Positions 34,864-43,928 of a DNA stretch of 64,000 nt are shown here, piece by piece. The notes beneath the pieces are model-generated. The model did no database searches. It had not been told where the DNA came from and saw only the letters and a list, made by a program, of their open reading frames with translations. The stretch is from Spirosoma endophyticum. GTDB lineage: Bacteria; Bacteroidota; Bacteroidia; Cytophagales; Spirosomataceae. The DNA lies in NCBI RefSeq assembly GCF_900112365.1, contig NZ_FOLQ01000003.1, positions 310,001 to 374,000 of the forward strand, in the 5' to 3' direction. A program made the position numbers and the translations under genes. The number at the start of each line of letters is the position of its first letter. Within the stretch, counting starts at the first letter, position 1.

Positions 34864-35679
34864 TTAATGTGTTTTGGTGGATAAATGGCTGAAGGTTAGT
34901 TGCTCGGCTGTTTTTCCCTTGTCATCGTTAGCTAGGTCAGATGTGTAGTAAAGCAGGCTCCAGTTACCGTCATGGTCTTCTACTAAGGCACTCAGAGATT
35001 CAACCCAGTCACCGGAGTTCATATAGATAATTCCATCGAATTCTCGGATAGCGGGTTGATGAATATGACCGCAGATGACGCCATCGCAATTACGGGCACG
35101 AGCCAGTTCTGTTAGTTTCTGCTCGTAGTCGGAGATGAAGTTGACCGCGTGTTTGATTCGGGATTTGATTTGCTGGGAGAGTGAGTAGTACGGCAATCCC
35201 CGCCAGGTGCGGTAGGTATTATAAAACTTGTTGATCCACAGGAGAAACGTGTACCCTATGTCGCCTAGGTAGGCGAGCCATTTCATATGCGACGTAATGG
35301 AATCGAATACATCGCCGTGGGTTATATAAAACTTTTTGTCGCCAGAGGTTAGCGTATAATCTTTGCGGATAGAGAAGTTTCTACCCACTTTGAGCGGCAT
35401 GATCTGATCCAGGAAATCGTCGTGATTGCCGCGCAGGTAAACAACTTTCGTGTTGTAGTGAACGATTTGCTTTAAAACCGTTTTAAAAAAAGCAGTGTGT
35501 TTTTTCTTCCAGGTACCGTACTGTTTCAGTTGCCAGCCATCTACGATGTCGCCATTGAGAATAAGTTTCTGGCAGGAGTAATTTCGCAGAAACTCGGTGG
35601 CTTCTTTGGCTTTCGACCCTGTTGTTCCCAGATGAATATCGGAGAGCACAATTGTTCGGAATTGCGTACTTGATTGCAT
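34864..35679 (-). CDS. UDP-2,3-diacylglucosamine diphosphatase-like metallophosphoesterase
   Basis: A 271-residue calcineurin-type phosphoesterase. All metal-binding motifs are present: SDIHLG (D14, H16), NGDIVDGW, RGNHDDFLDQI, THGDVFD and GHIHQP. The spacing and the inserted helical region (WLAYLGDIGYTFLLWINKFY) match the LpxH/LpxH2-like group that cleaves UDP-diacylglucosamine in lipid A synthesis. Assignment to that exact reaction is likely but not proven. The start ATG at 35679 faces a divergent acyltransferase gene. Confidence 0.88.
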   Translation of the reverse strand: MQSSTQFRTIVLSDIHLGTTGSKAKEATEFLRNYSCQKLILNGDIVDGWQLKQYGTWKKKHTAFFKTVLKQIVHYNTKVVYLRGNHDDFLDQIMPLKVGRNFSIRKDYTLTSGDKKFYITHGDVFDSITSHMKWLAYLGDIGYTFLLWINKFYNTYRTWRGLPYYSLSQQIKSRIKHAVNFISDYEQKLTELARARNCDGVICGHIHQPAIREFDGIIYMNSGDWVESLSALVEDHDGNWSLLYYTSDLANDDKGKTAEQLTFSHLSTKTH

Positions 35680-35791
35680 GAACGAAACTACAGTTCAGTT
35701 ATGACGTAAGATTTACCGAACTGTTACCAAATTGACAAGACTATAGCTTTACGGCCGTAGTTATTCATATTGACTTAACAAACGACAACTA

Positions 35792-36424
35792 ATGGAGAAT
35801 CCGGTGCTTATTTTCGGGGCAGGTAGTCTGGGGCTGACGGCTTTAGACTTGTTTCAACGTAACAACGTAGTAGTGTATGGTCTACTGGACGACAACAAAG
35901 AATTGCACGGCAAAGAGTTTGGCGATGTGTCGGTATTAGGTGAAACGGACGATGACGGCTTCCTGAAGTTGGTTGGTCACAAGTGCGAAGCATTCATTGC
36001 CATCAGTGATAGCCGGGTGCGGAAACGGCTGGTCAAACTGCTTAATGAACGGCGCAAAGTACAGCCGGTCAATGCTATTCATGATACGGCAACGGTTTCT
36101 GTAATGGCTACTATCGGTCACGGGAATCTGATTGCAGCCCGCGTGGTTATAAATCCATTTGCTGAGGTAGGCCAGCATTGCATACTTCAGTCCGGCGCCG
36201 TCATTGAGAGTAAAGCCAAACTAGGCGACTACGTCCAGATCGGGACGGGCACTATAATAAACAGTGGTGTAACGATAGAGGAAGGAGCTTTTATTGGCAC
36301 AGGAGCCACTGTTGTGGCTGGCGTAACCATAGGTAAAAATGCCCGCGTTGGCGCCGGCTCGGTTGTTGTAGAGGATGTAGTGTCCGGAGCGACCGTATTC
36401 GGTAACCCCGCAAAAAAAATGTAA
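35792..36424 (+). CDS. NeuD-like sugar O-acyltransferase
   Basis: A 210-residue acyltransferase with an N-terminal PglD/NeuD-type domain (ENPVLIFGAGSLGLTALDLF ... LLDDNKELHGKEFGDVSVLG) and a C-terminal left-handed beta helix of hexapeptide repeats (VGQHCILQSGAVIESKAKLGDYVQIGTGTIINSGVTIEEGAFIGTGATVVAGVTIGKNARVGAGSVVVEDV). It ends with the typical VFGNPAKKM. It would transfer an acetyl group to a nucleotide sugar or polysaccharide unit. A perfect palindrome follows immediately. Confidence 0.9.
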   Translation: MENPVLIFGAGSLGLTALDLFQRNNVVVYGLLDDNKELHGKEFGDVSVLGETDDDGFLKLVGHKCEAFIAISDSRVRKRLVKLLNERRKVQPVNAIHDTATVSVMATIGHGNLIAARVVINPFAEVGQHCILQSGAVIESKAKLGDYVQIGTGTIINSGVTIEEGAFIGTGATVVAGVTIGKNARVGAGSVVVEDVVSGATVFGNPAKKM

Positions 36425-36527
36425 ATGCTAAGTCGTAACGGGGCCGCCCGTGCAGTCAGTAGCCGCTAACATGAGTTACTGGCGACTATTGACCGCACGG
36501 GCGGCCCCGTTACGACTTAGCATTTAC
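36421..36527. repeat. 33-bp perfect inverted repeat with a 41-base centre
   Basis: Bases 36421-36453 are the exact reverse complement of 36495-36527. The arm contains GTCGTAACGGGGCCGCCCG. The centre carries a further partial stem and a GACTATTGAC word shared with other intergenic palindromes of this window. It lies between two convergent genes and overlaps the stop codon of the acyltransferase, so it may serve as a bidirectional terminator; the length is unusual for that. Confidence 0.85.
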
Positions 36528-36532
36528 GACTT

Positions 36533-37474
36533 CTATTCAATATATAGCACCTCATTGGCGAGGAAATCCTGGTACGTGCGCTCGAGGCCATCTTTCAGTT
36601 CGGTTGTATGTTTCCACCCCATAGCGTGAAGGCGCGAAACATCCATAAGTTTACGAGGAGTACCATCTGGTTTCTCGGTGTTCCAGCGAAGTTCGCCGGT
36701 AAAACCAACCGTTTCCTTAATTAACTCGGCCACTTCACGAATCGTTACGTCCTCACCAGTGCCGATATTGACAAATAGGGCATCGTTATAGTGCTCCATC
36801 AGGTAGAAACAAGCATTGGCAAGGTCATCAGCATGAAGAAATTCACGTCGGGGTGAACCTGTGCCCCATACTTCTACCGAAGGCTGATCATTGATTTTGG
36901 CTTCGTGGAATTTCCGAATCAGCGCAGGTAGCACGTGTGAACCCTGTAGGTCATAATTATCATTAGGACCGTATAAATTCGTTGGCATGGCTGAAATGAA
37001 ATTACAGCCGTATTGCGTCCGATAAGCTTCGCAGAGTTTGATACCCGTAATTTTCGCGATAGCATAGGGCTCATTTGTTTCCTCAAGGAAGCCGCTCAAT
37101 AAATACTCCTCTTTAAGTGGCTGAGGGGCCATTTTGGGGTAAATACATGACGAACCAAGGAACAGTAATTTTTTAACTTCTGTTTGATAAGCACTGTGAA
37201 TGATATTTGACTCAATCATCAGGTTATCATACAAAAAATCGGCTCGGTAAACATTATTAGCCCAAATACCACCTACTTTGGCCGCAGCCAGGAATACGTA
37301 CTCAGGCCGTTCCTGCGCAAAAAAATCGACTACAGCAGCTTGATTCCGCAAATCCAGTTCGGAGGATGTACGGGTGATGATATTGGTATAGCCTTCAGTA
37401 TGAAGTTTACGAACGATAGCCGAACCGACCATACCCCGGTGTCCGGCAACATAAATACGGGAGTGTTTTTCCAC
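36533..37474 (-). CDS. fcl: GDP-L-fucose synthase
   Basis: A 313-residue enzyme that epimerises and reduces GDP-4-keto-6-deoxymannose to GDP-L-fucose using NADPH. The Rossmann motif is [14 protein letters not shown], and the catalytic set is Ser109 region (GSSCIYP) with Tyr137 and Lys141 in EPYAIAKI. Other family segments are [25 protein letters not shown] and [17 protein letters not shown]. The start is a GTG at 37474; an in-frame stop lies four codons upstream and no ATG is nearby. The partner GDP-mannose dehydratase is not in this window. Confidence 0.95.
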   Translation of the reverse strand: MEKHSRIYVAGHRGMVGSAIVRKLHTEGYTNIITRTSSELDLRNQAAVVDFFAQERPEYVFLAAAKVGGIWANNVYRADFLYDNLMIESNIIHSAYQTEVKKLLFLGSSCIYPKMAPQPLKEEYLLSGFLEETNEPYAIAKITGIKLCEAYRTQYGCNFISAMPTNLYGPNDNYDLQGSHVLPALIRKFHEAKINDQPSVEVWGTGSPRREFLHADDLANACFYLMEHYNDALFVNIGTGEDVTIREVAELIKETVGFTGELRWNTEKPDGTPRKLMDVSRLHAMGWKHTTELKDGLERTYQDFLANEVLYIE

Positions 37475-37550
37475 AGGAATTGGTTATAAAGAAACCGCCG
37501 GACTAGTGGGCGGACGAGTTGATAAAATAATTAGGCTTAATTAAGCGTTG

Positions 37551-37558
37551 CAAAACTA
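37551..37558 (-). promoter_or_regulatory. Candidate -7 element of fcl
   Basis: On the minus strand the bases read TAGTTTTG, matching TAnnTTTG, about 77 bases before the GTG start of fcl. A TTG lies 15 bases further upstream, a little closer than usual. Confidence 0.4.
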
Positions 37559-37591
37559 ACAAACTTAAGGCATCAATCGTTTGCCAACGTC

Positions 37592-38617
37592 ATGTTTGCT
37601 TCAAAATTGAAACTACTGATTTCGCTACAGTTCCTATTAGTTACGTTTGTGACTACTACGTGGGCACAAGCGCAAATAGAGCCATCTGCCCCGTCTGCAT
37701 TGACGACGGCATCAAAACCTGTATTGGCTCCGTCGGGAGCACCACCGTCGCCTTTGTCGGCCTTTTCATCGGTCCCCTCCTCACTGACTACGCTTGGTTT
37801 GCCCACAATGTCGTCGCTGAAAGAGCAGAAGGACGCCTATGTGGCGGGTATTATGCCTGATCTGGGATTAAAAGTTAAGCAGTTAAAAAAGCTGAAAGCT
37901 GATAAGAAAACCAAGCATAAACTGTCTAAGACCGAATATGAAGGTTTATCAATGGTTAAGGCTATCACGAAATTTGGTAGTGGTGACCGGACAATTATAG
38001 AAGAGTTTTTTGTACTACGTGACAACGATGCTGCTAAGCCGTTGCCCTATGTTCGGGATGTATTCAAATATTATCAGAAATCCGGACGCGTATCGAGTTC
38101 GATTATTAAGGATGAAGGGGGATTACTATTGCATGGCCCTTATCAACGCTATCAGAACGACCTATTGGTAGAAGAAGGTTACTATTATGCCGGTATGAAG
38201 GATGGACGCTGGGAGAAGTACGACACGAAATTCATGCTTGTCGATAAAGTCCGATGGCACCGAGGTGTTCCCGCTGACTCCCGGTTAACCTACTTCGATT
38301 CAACCCATCGTAAAATAAAAGAGATTATTCCGATCGAGTACGGAAAAGTGAAAGGAACCTATATGGCCTTTCACGAAAACGGCACGCTGGCGGAAGAAGG
38401 GAAGTATGATAATGGCGTGAAAGTTGGCCGGTGGACAGAGTTTTACCCTATTAACCCCAATGGCCGCCGGATGCGTCGAAAACTTACACAATACGCCAGT
38501 GATCAATGGGACACTGAATTTGAGCCCTATACGATTACTGAATGGGACGAAAAAGGCAAGGTAACCTTCGAGCAAACGAAGAAGAAAGTAATTGAGGACG
38601 AAGAAACGGAGAATTAG
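37592..38617 (+). CDS. Secreted protein with MORN-type repeats
   Basis: A 341-residue protein of unknown function. It has a signal peptide (LLISLQFLLVTFVTTTWA), a low-complexity region rich in Pro, Ser, Ala and Leu (residues 30-75), a charged linker, and MORN-variant motifs (GPYQRYQNDLLVEEGYYYAGMKDGRWEKY near 180 and GTYMAFHENGTLAEEGKYDNGVKVGRWTEFY near 255). Such repeats are common in surface or periplasmic Bacteroidota proteins. A convergent TPR gene follows. Confidence 0.82.
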   Translation: MFASKLKLLISLQFLLVTFVTTTWAQAQIEPSAPSALTTASKPVLAPSGAPPSPLSAFSSVPSSLTTLGLPTMSSLKEQKDAYVAGIMPDLGLKVKQLKKLKADKKTKHKLSKTEYEGLSMVKAITKFGSGDRTIIEEFFVLRDNDAAKPLPYVRDVFKYYQKSGRVSSSIIKDEGGLLLHGPYQRYQNDLLVEEGYYYAGMKDGRWEKYDTKFMLVDKVRWHRGVPADSRLTYFDSTHRKIKEIIPIEYGKVKGTYMAFHENGTLAEEGKYDNGVKVGRWTEFYPINPNGRRMRRKLTQYASDQWDTEFEPYTITEWDEKGKVTFEQTKKKVIEDEETEN

Positions 38618-38674
38618 GAAAAAGCGTCAACAGTTGTAAATCAATAGTCGTCAACTGATATAGGCGACTTGGAC

Positions 38675-39481
38675 CTACTTAAACACACCCTTCGGATCGG
38701 GTAGTTTAGCTGATAACTCGTTAAGGTAAGCTAAATCGAGGCCGGAAAGGTCAAGCTTATAGGCCTGATGGAAATAATCCCAGGCTTTTGGATAGTCGGC
38801 TTGCAAATAGTAAACTACCGAGAGTTTCTGATAGGCTATTGCGCTGTTTGGACTGAGTGCGATGGACTTCTGCAAATGACCCTCTGCATCGGCCAGAACG
38901 TTTATATCTGGCTTTTCCTGGTAATGCTTAATCTCCAGTGTCGCCAGATCGGTCATTAAAGCAATGTTGCTATCTGCCAGCGCCAGCCCTTTTTTTAGCA
39001 TTCGAATGGCACTGGGCAATTGGTTTTTCTGGTAACACACAACACCCAGTCCCCAATACGAATCGGCGTTTTTGTCGTTAAGTAGCCACGATAAATTGAA
39101 GCGGTGAGTTGCCGTATCCAATTGGCCTTTGGTGACATAATCCCAGCCGCGAGCGGCAAAAAACTCACTAGCTTCAGGACGACTGGAAAAATTACGGTCG
39201 CAGTCGTTCAAAAAATGAATTTCTTCGCTAATCTGAGCGGCTGTCTTAGGGCGTTCGCCGAAAAGCGGCAACGTATTGATAGACCCTCCTGCCGTATCAG
39301 ACCCATTGGAAATAGTTGATTCCGCCCGCGGTGTAAGCTCGTCAGTTTTTTGTGCCGTTGTGCTGGAGTGGCCAGCGGTGTCGCCCGAACGTGCCGATGT
39401 AATGAACTGTTTAGGCTGAGCTGCCGACAAAAGCGGTAACGCAACTAAAGTCCAGTGGATCAGATTTATTCGAACGTTCAT
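38675..39481 (-). CDS. Periplasmic tetratricopeptide-repeat protein
   Basis: A 268-residue exported protein of unknown function. After a signal peptide (LIHWTLVALPLLSAA) there is a Ser/Thr-rich spacer and then about three TPR units (for example FAARGWDYVTKGQLDTATHRFNLSWLLNDKNADSYWGLGVVCYQKNQLPSAIRMLKKGL and AEGHLQKSIALSPNSAIAYQKLSVVYYLQADYPKAWDYFHQAYKLD). TPR proteins act as scaffolds for complexes; no partner can be inferred here. Confidence 0.84.
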   Translation of the reverse strand: MNVRINLIHWTLVALPLLSAAQPKQFITSARSGDTAGHSSTTAQKTDELTPRAESTISNGSDTAGGSINTLPLFGERPKTAAQISEEIHFLNDCDRNFSSRPEASEFFAARGWDYVTKGQLDTATHRFNLSWLLNDKNADSYWGLGVVCYQKNQLPSAIRMLKKGLALADSNIALMTDLATLEIKHYQEKPDINVLADAEGHLQKSIALSPNSAIAYQKLSVVYYLQADYPKAWDYFHQAYKLDLSGLDLAYLNELSAKLPDPKGVFK

Positions 39482-39557
39482 AAAGAGGGGATACAGTACG
39501 GGAGTCTGTGTCTCGATAAAACGAAACGCGAATCTAAATTAGTACATAACCTATAAA

Positions 39558-40991
39558 TTACCGCCGTCCTCCGCGTGGTCCAGCCTTTTTTGTTCCCCCT
39601 GCTTTACTCGCTGCCGCTACGTTTGCCTTACGGCCTACACCTGCTTTTGGTCGCCCACCTGTCGGTTGTGCCGAAGCTTTCTTCGGACCCGTTAATTTTG
39701 ATTTGCCTTTCAAACGATCCCTGCCAGCCGGTGGGAGATTTGATGCCTTTTTTTCGTGGAAAGCTCCTCTAAAAGTAGGATCATCCTTTCGGCGTTGCTC
39801 GTCAATTTCGCGCAGCATTTCCTGCTGTTCGTCAAAAGGTGTTTCAACGACTTCCACCAAAGGCGGTAAAGGCATCCGGGGAATCGTCATGCGGATAATA
39901 CGTTCAATCTTCTGCACATGATACTCCTCTGCCATCGTCAGGAACGTAATGGCCTCACCCGTATGGTTCGCCCGGCCCGTCCGCCCGATTCGGTGTACAT
40001 AATCCTCATAAATCAACGGTAGATCGAAGTTGATAACATGGCTCACCTCGGCCACGTCGATGCCCCGTGCCGCTACGTCTGTCGCCACCAATACCTGGAC
40101 GTTGCCTTCCTTGAAGGCGTCCATCGCATTCATACGGGTATTCTGGCCTTTGTTGGCGTGAATGACCCGAATCTTCTCGGTTTCAACTACTTTGCGGGCC
40201 AGAAACTTATAGATGTTATCCGCAGTGCCCTTCGTTCGGGCAAAAATGATGACTCGTTGAAACGCATCCTTACTGATCAGATAATCCAGCAGGTTAATTT
40301 TGGTACGAAAGTTCGGCACTTCGTAAATCACCTGACTAACCATATCCGCCGTTGATGCCTGGGGCGTAACTTCCACTTTAATGGGAGCCTCCAGAAACTC
40401 GCCTGACAGGCGTTCAACCCGGCCGCCGAACGTTGCCGAAAACAGCAAATTTTGCCGCTTGGTAGGAATAACCTCCAAAATTGACCGGATTTGAGGCATA
40501 AAGCCCATATCCATCATTTTGTCCGCTTCATCCATAACCATCGTACGGATATCTTTCGTCACAATTTCGCCGAGTCGATAAAGATCCATAAACCGACCGG
40601 GGGTTGCTACGATAATGTCGACTCCATTTCGCAGTGTTTCAATCTGCGTTTTTGGCCCCAAACCACCATAAAGTGCCAAATGGCGCAGACCCGTGTATTT
40701 GCCCAGCTCGCTAACAGCTTCGTTAATCTGCATGGCCAATTCACGCGTTGGCGCCAGAATCAGCGCCCTGGGATTGGTACCCTGAGGATATTTTATTTTC
40801 ATGAGCAGCGGTAATAGATAAGCCGCTGTTTTGCCCGTGCCCGTTTGAGCAATACCCAGTACATCATGGTTGCCCAAACTCAGCGGAATTGTTTTTTGCT
40901 GGATGGGTGTCGGCTCAGTATAGCCAAGGTCGGCCACGGCGTTGAGCAACTGCCGATTTAATTCGAACTGCTCGAAAGAAGTAATTTCCAT
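39558..40991 (-). CDS. DEAD-box RNA helicase
   Basis: A 477-residue ATP-dependent RNA helicase, RhlE/DeaD-like. Motifs in order are the Q motif (EPTPIQQKTIP), Walker A (AQTGTGKT, residues 48-55), APTREL, TPGR, DEAD (154-157), SAT, then ATDVAARGIDV and HRIGRTGR in the second RecA lobe. The final 75 residues are rich in Lys, Arg, Gly, Pro and Ala and should bind RNA. Roles in ribosome assembly or cold growth are known for relatives. It is not clearly part of an operon. Confidence 0.95.
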   Translation of the reverse strand: MEITSFEQFELNRQLLNAVADLGYTEPTPIQQKTIPLSLGNHDVLGIAQTGTGKTAAYLLPLLMKIKYPQGTNPRALILAPTRELAMQINEAVSELGKYTGLRHLALYGGLGPKTQIETLRNGVDIIVATPGRFMDLYRLGEIVTKDIRTMVMDEADKMMDMGFMPQIRSILEVIPTKRQNLLFSATFGGRVERLSGEFLEAPIKVEVTPQASTADMVSQVIYEVPNFRTKINLLDYLISKDAFQRVIIFARTKGTADNIYKFLARKVVETEKIRVIHANKGQNTRMNAMDAFKEGNVQVLVATDVAARGIDVAEVSHVINFDLPLIYEDYVHRIGRTGRANHTGEAITFLTMAEEYHVQKIERIIRMTIPRMPLPPLVEVVETPFDEQQEMLREIDEQRRKDDPTFRGAFHEKKASNLPPAGRDRLKGKSKLTGPKKASAQPTGGRPKAGVGRKANVAAASKAGGTKKAGPRGGRR

Positions 40992-40998
40992 AAAGTAT

Positions 40999-41083
40999 AG
41001 TCAACGGTCGATAGTCAACAGATAGTAGTGTTAGTCTTAGAACAGAGTCTATACTGTCTGCTGACGACTCTTGACTATCGACT
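40999..41083. repeat. Imperfect intergenic palindrome, GACTATCGAC family
   Basis: GTCGATAGTCAA (41007-41018) is the exact reverse complement of 41071-41082. CAGATAGTA (41019-41027) pairs with 41052-41060 with one mismatch. The element shares its core words with the palindrome at 9868-9943. It lies between the fructosamine-kinase-like gene and the helicase on the minus strand and may be a terminator or a dispersed repeat. Confidence 0.55.
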
Positions 41084-41084
41084 T

Positions 41085-41987
41085 TTAGAACTGTTTCAGT
41101 ATGCGTTCCACACCGCTAACGTAACCAGAGCCAAACAGATTCACATGAACAAGCAGTGGGTACAGATTATACAAGCCTACACGCTCGTAGAAACCGTCTT
41201 CAAGAGGAAACGCTTCATTGTAGGCATCGTAAAAGCGGTCATCAAATCCGCCAAATAATTTAGTGAAAGCAAGTTCGGCTTCGCGAAGACCGTAGTGAAC
41301 AGCCGGGTCAATCAGGGCGGGTTGTCCATCTTCGTCAACCAATACGTTGCCCGACCACAAATCGCCATGAAGCAGAGCAGGACGTTCGTTCGGAATCAGA
41401 TCAGGAAGCCGGGCACGGAGTCGTAACAAGGCATCATAAGCCTGCTTGGGTAATAACTCTTTGTATAAAGCTAATCCAGCCTGGGGTAATAATCGATGAT
41501 CGAAAAAGAAATCAAAGCCATTGGTTGTTAAGGTATTGTCCTGTGGTAACGAGCCAATGTAATTGTCAAAATTCAAGCCAAACTTGGGCTGTGTGTGGGA
41601 GTGCAATACGGCCAGCGATTGACCAAGGGTTTCCCAGTAGGTTTCGGTTGGTTTACCAGGATCAATGTAGTCGAGGATCAGATACGCTTTATCCTGATGC
41701 TGACCATGACCAATAACCTTGGGAATATGAAGTGCGTCGGTATGTCGGAGTAGGTCAAGGCCACGGGCTTCGGCTTCGAACATAGTCGGCTTTCCCGATA
41801 CGTTCTGGCTCTGATCCATCTGATTCCACTTGACGAAGAAAACCCCTTCAGACGAAAAGACTTGCGCCGACGTATTGATATCCCCTCCTGACAGAAACTG
41901 CATTTCAATTACCTCGACCGTTTGGCCCAGTGCCAGAAACAGGATGCTTTCGAAGAAGGAAAATTGCTCGTCGCCCCAGAAATTCAT
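41085..41987 (-). CDS. Fructosamine-3-kinase family protein
   Basis: A 300-residue kinase-like protein. The key segments are GVFFVKWNQ (ATP-site lysine), FEAEARGLDLLRHTDALHIPKVIGHG, LILDYIDPG, the catalytic HGDLWSGNVLVDEDGQPALIDPAVHYGLREAELA, and the C-terminal YNLYPLLVHVNLFGSGYV. These identify the fructosamine kinase family, which phosphorylates sugar adducts on proteins so they fall off (deglycation). The physiological substrate in bacteria is uncertain. It is divergent from anmK. Confidence 0.93.
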   Translation of the reverse strand: MNFWGDEQFSFFESILFLALGQTVEVIEMQFLSGGDINTSAQVFSSEGVFFVKWNQMDQSQNVSGKPTMFEAEARGLDLLRHTDALHIPKVIGHGQHQDKAYLILDYIDPGKPTETYWETLGQSLAVLHSHTQPKFGLNFDNYIGSLPQDNTLTTNGFDFFFDHRLLPQAGLALYKELLPKQAYDALLRLRARLPDLIPNERPALLHGDLWSGNVLVDEDGQPALIDPAVHYGLREAELAFTKLFGGFDDRFYDAYNEAFPLEDGFYERVGLYNLYPLLVHVNLFGSGYVSGVERILKQF

Positions 41988-42098
41988 TCGGTATGAATGT
42001 TTATAGTTTTCGGTTTATGGGTAATAAGGTGTAAAGTTGCGCATCGTTGGCGTGATTCACGTACTTTGACCTGTAAATCATATTTCCGTAAGCCGTAC

Positions 42099-43310
42099 AT
42101 GAACCAGCAAATTCAACATCTGTATACTATCGCCCGAAAGCCCGAACGTCGGATTATTGGTCTCATGTCTGGCACATCGCTCGATGGTCTCGACGTAGCG
42201 CTATGCCATATTTCAGGCAGCGGTCCACAAACGCAGGTAGTTATCGAACGCTTCGCGACCGTGCCCTATAAGGAGGATTTAAAGACTGATATACGGACCA
42301 TATTTGCCAAAGACAAAATCGAATTTGAGCAGCTTTGTTTACTAAATCCCTATATCGGACGGTTGCATGGTCAGATGATTCTCGACTGTTTAAACGAATG
42401 GAATATCGAACCTGCTCTAATAGACGTAGTTGCCAGTCATGGCCAAACGGTTTATCACGCTCCTAAAAGTCAGCACCGGCGGGATAAGTTTCCTAATGCT
42501 ACGTTGCAAATTGGCGATGGTGACCATGTAGCAGCCGTAACGGGCATTATTACGTTTAGTGATTTTCGGCAGAAACACGTAGCACACGGTGGTGAAGGAG
42601 CACCACTCGCGGTGTATGGCGATTATTTTATGTTCTCTCAGGCGGGCGAAAATCGTCTGCTGCTCAATATGGGCGGCATTGCAAACTTTACGTACCTACC
42701 TGCCGATGAGGATGCCAGCAATGTGTTTACAACTGACACAGGTCCTGGTAATACCCTTTTGGACGCCTATGCCCGGAAGTTTCTGAACAAGGCCTACGAC
42801 GAAGACGGCAAGCTAGCCGCTCAGGGGCACATTAACGCTGACTTGCTGTTAGCCCTAAAAACGAATCCCTTTTTCGACGCACCCTTTCCAAAAACAACGG
42901 GTCCTGAAGTGTTCAATATCAGTTACGTAGAGGCAGCACAAGCTCAAAGTCAGACTATCAACGTAACCCCCGCTGACCTGATGGCTACGCTCGTTCAATT
43001 TAGTGCTGATACGATTGCTGACGCCATCAGACGCGTAATACGTCCGGGAGAAAGTTATCGGATCGCCGAACCACGCGTTTACATGAGTGGGGGAGGAGCG
43101 CACAATCCTGTACTAACGAGTGCTATCCATCAGCAATTACCGAATTGCACGTTTGGTCACACGGATGATCTGGGCATTAATGGTGATGCAAAAGAAGCAG
43201 TACTATTCGCAGTCTTAGCGAATGAAAGTCTGGCTGGGGGCACCACTTCTTTTGGTGATCGGCAGGGCGTTCCGACCGTTTCGATGGGCAAAGTGAGCTT
43301 CCCTCGTTAG
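42099..43310 (+). CDS. anmK: Anhydro-N-acetylmuramic acid kinase
   Basis: A 403-residue kinase that opens and phosphorylates 1,6-anhydro-MurNAc from recycled peptidoglycan. Signature segments are GLMSGTSLDGLDVALCHISG, SHGQTVYHAP, LQIGDGDHVAAVTGI, HGGEGAPL, LLNMGGIANFTYL, DTGPGNTLLD and the GGGAHNPVL motif. The ATG at 42099 begins the conserved region; the longer frame crosses the intergenic space. A weak promoter-like TACTTTG lies at 42062-42068. The 3' end overlaps the convergent mogA gene by 4 bases. Confidence 0.95.
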   Translation: MNQQIQHLYTIARKPERRIIGLMSGTSLDGLDVALCHISGSGPQTQVVIERFATVPYKEDLKTDIRTIFAKDKIEFEQLCLLNPYIGRLHGQMILDCLNEWNIEPALIDVVASHGQTVYHAPKSQHRRDKFPNATLQIGDGDHVAAVTGIITFSDFRQKHVAHGGEGAPLAVYGDYFMFSQAGENRLLLNMGGIANFTYLPADEDASNVFTTDTGPGNTLLDAYARKFLNKAYDEDGKLAAQGHINADLLLALKTNPFFDAPFPKTTGPEVFNISYVEAAQAQSQTINVTPADLMATLVQFSADTIADAIRRVIRPGESYRIAEPRVYMSGGGAHNPVLTSAIHQQLPNCTFGHTDDLGINGDAKEAVLFAVLANESLAGGTTSFGDRQGVPTVSMGKVSFPR

Positions 43311-43831
43311 CTTTTCGGCCGGAAGACCTTCATTAAGGTTTCATTGGTTGTGAGAAACGAACCGCCAATCAGGTCGATGCAATAGGGAATCGCAGGAAAC
43401 ACAACGGATAAGCATTGCCCAATGGCCGTAGGTTTTCCGGGTAGATTTAAGATGAGCGTTTGATTACGGATACCAGCCGTTTGGCGGGATAAAATGGCTG
43501 TTGGCACGTAGCGGAGACTTTCCTGGCGCATCAACTCGCCGAAACCGGGTAGCATTTTCTGACAAACGACTTCCGTGGCTTCAGGCGTTACGTCGCGGAG
43601 GGCTGGACCGGTGCCACCCGTTGTAACAACTAAACAACAACCTTCGGCGTCGGCCAACTCAATCATTGTCGCTTCAAGCTGATCCTGTTCGTCGGGAATT
43701 ACCCGATACACGGGTTCCCAGGGAGACGTTAGCCATTCAGTAAGTAAACTGACAACGGCTTTACCCGGAATATCTTCGTAGACACCCGCACTAGCCCGAT
43801 CCGAAACATTAATAATACCGATTTTAATCAT
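43307..43831 (-). CDS. mogA: Molybdopterin adenylyltransferase (MogA/MoaB family)
   Basis: A 174-residue molybdenum-cofactor biosynthesis protein that adenylates molybdopterin before metal insertion. The motifs are IGIINVSDRASAGVYEDIPGKAV, VVTTGGTGPALRDVTPEATEVVC and LILNLPGKPTAIGQCL. MogA and MoaB are close relatives; length and the DVTPEAT segment favour MogA. It lies alone, with a terminator hairpin between it and the upstream glycogen synthase gene. Confidence 0.92.
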   Translation of the reverse strand: MIKIGIINVSDRASAGVYEDIPGKAVVSLLTEWLTSPWEPVYRVIPDEQDQLEATMIELADAEGCCLVVTTGGTGPALRDVTPEATEVVCQKMLPGFGELMRQESLRYVPTAILSRQTAGIRNQTLILNLPGKPTAIGQCLSVVFPAIPYCIDLIGGSFLTTNETLMKVFRPKS

Positions 43832-43843
43832 GGGAGGGGAATG

Positions 43844-43919
43844 AAAAATGAAGCGTGAAAAGTGTAGAATTATTCTGGCTTTGCAGTTCTATTCTACGTT
43901 TTTTTACGCTTCATTTTTA
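43844..43919 (-). terminator. Hairpin terminator after the glycogen synthase gene
   Basis: The arm AAAAATGAAGCGT at 43844-43856 pairs perfectly with the end of the region (ACGCTTCATTTTT to 43919). An inner GTAGAAT/ATTCTAC pair is also present. It lies just after the glycogen synthase stop on the minus strand. Confidence 0.75.
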
Positions 43920-43928
43920 CTAAGGAAA

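Noticed and set aside
38631-38657. CAGTTG/CAACTG inverted pair between the MORN and TPR genes as a terminator
   Set aside because: Six-bp stem with a 15-base loop and no T-run; too weak alone, though the gap shares words with the palindrome family.
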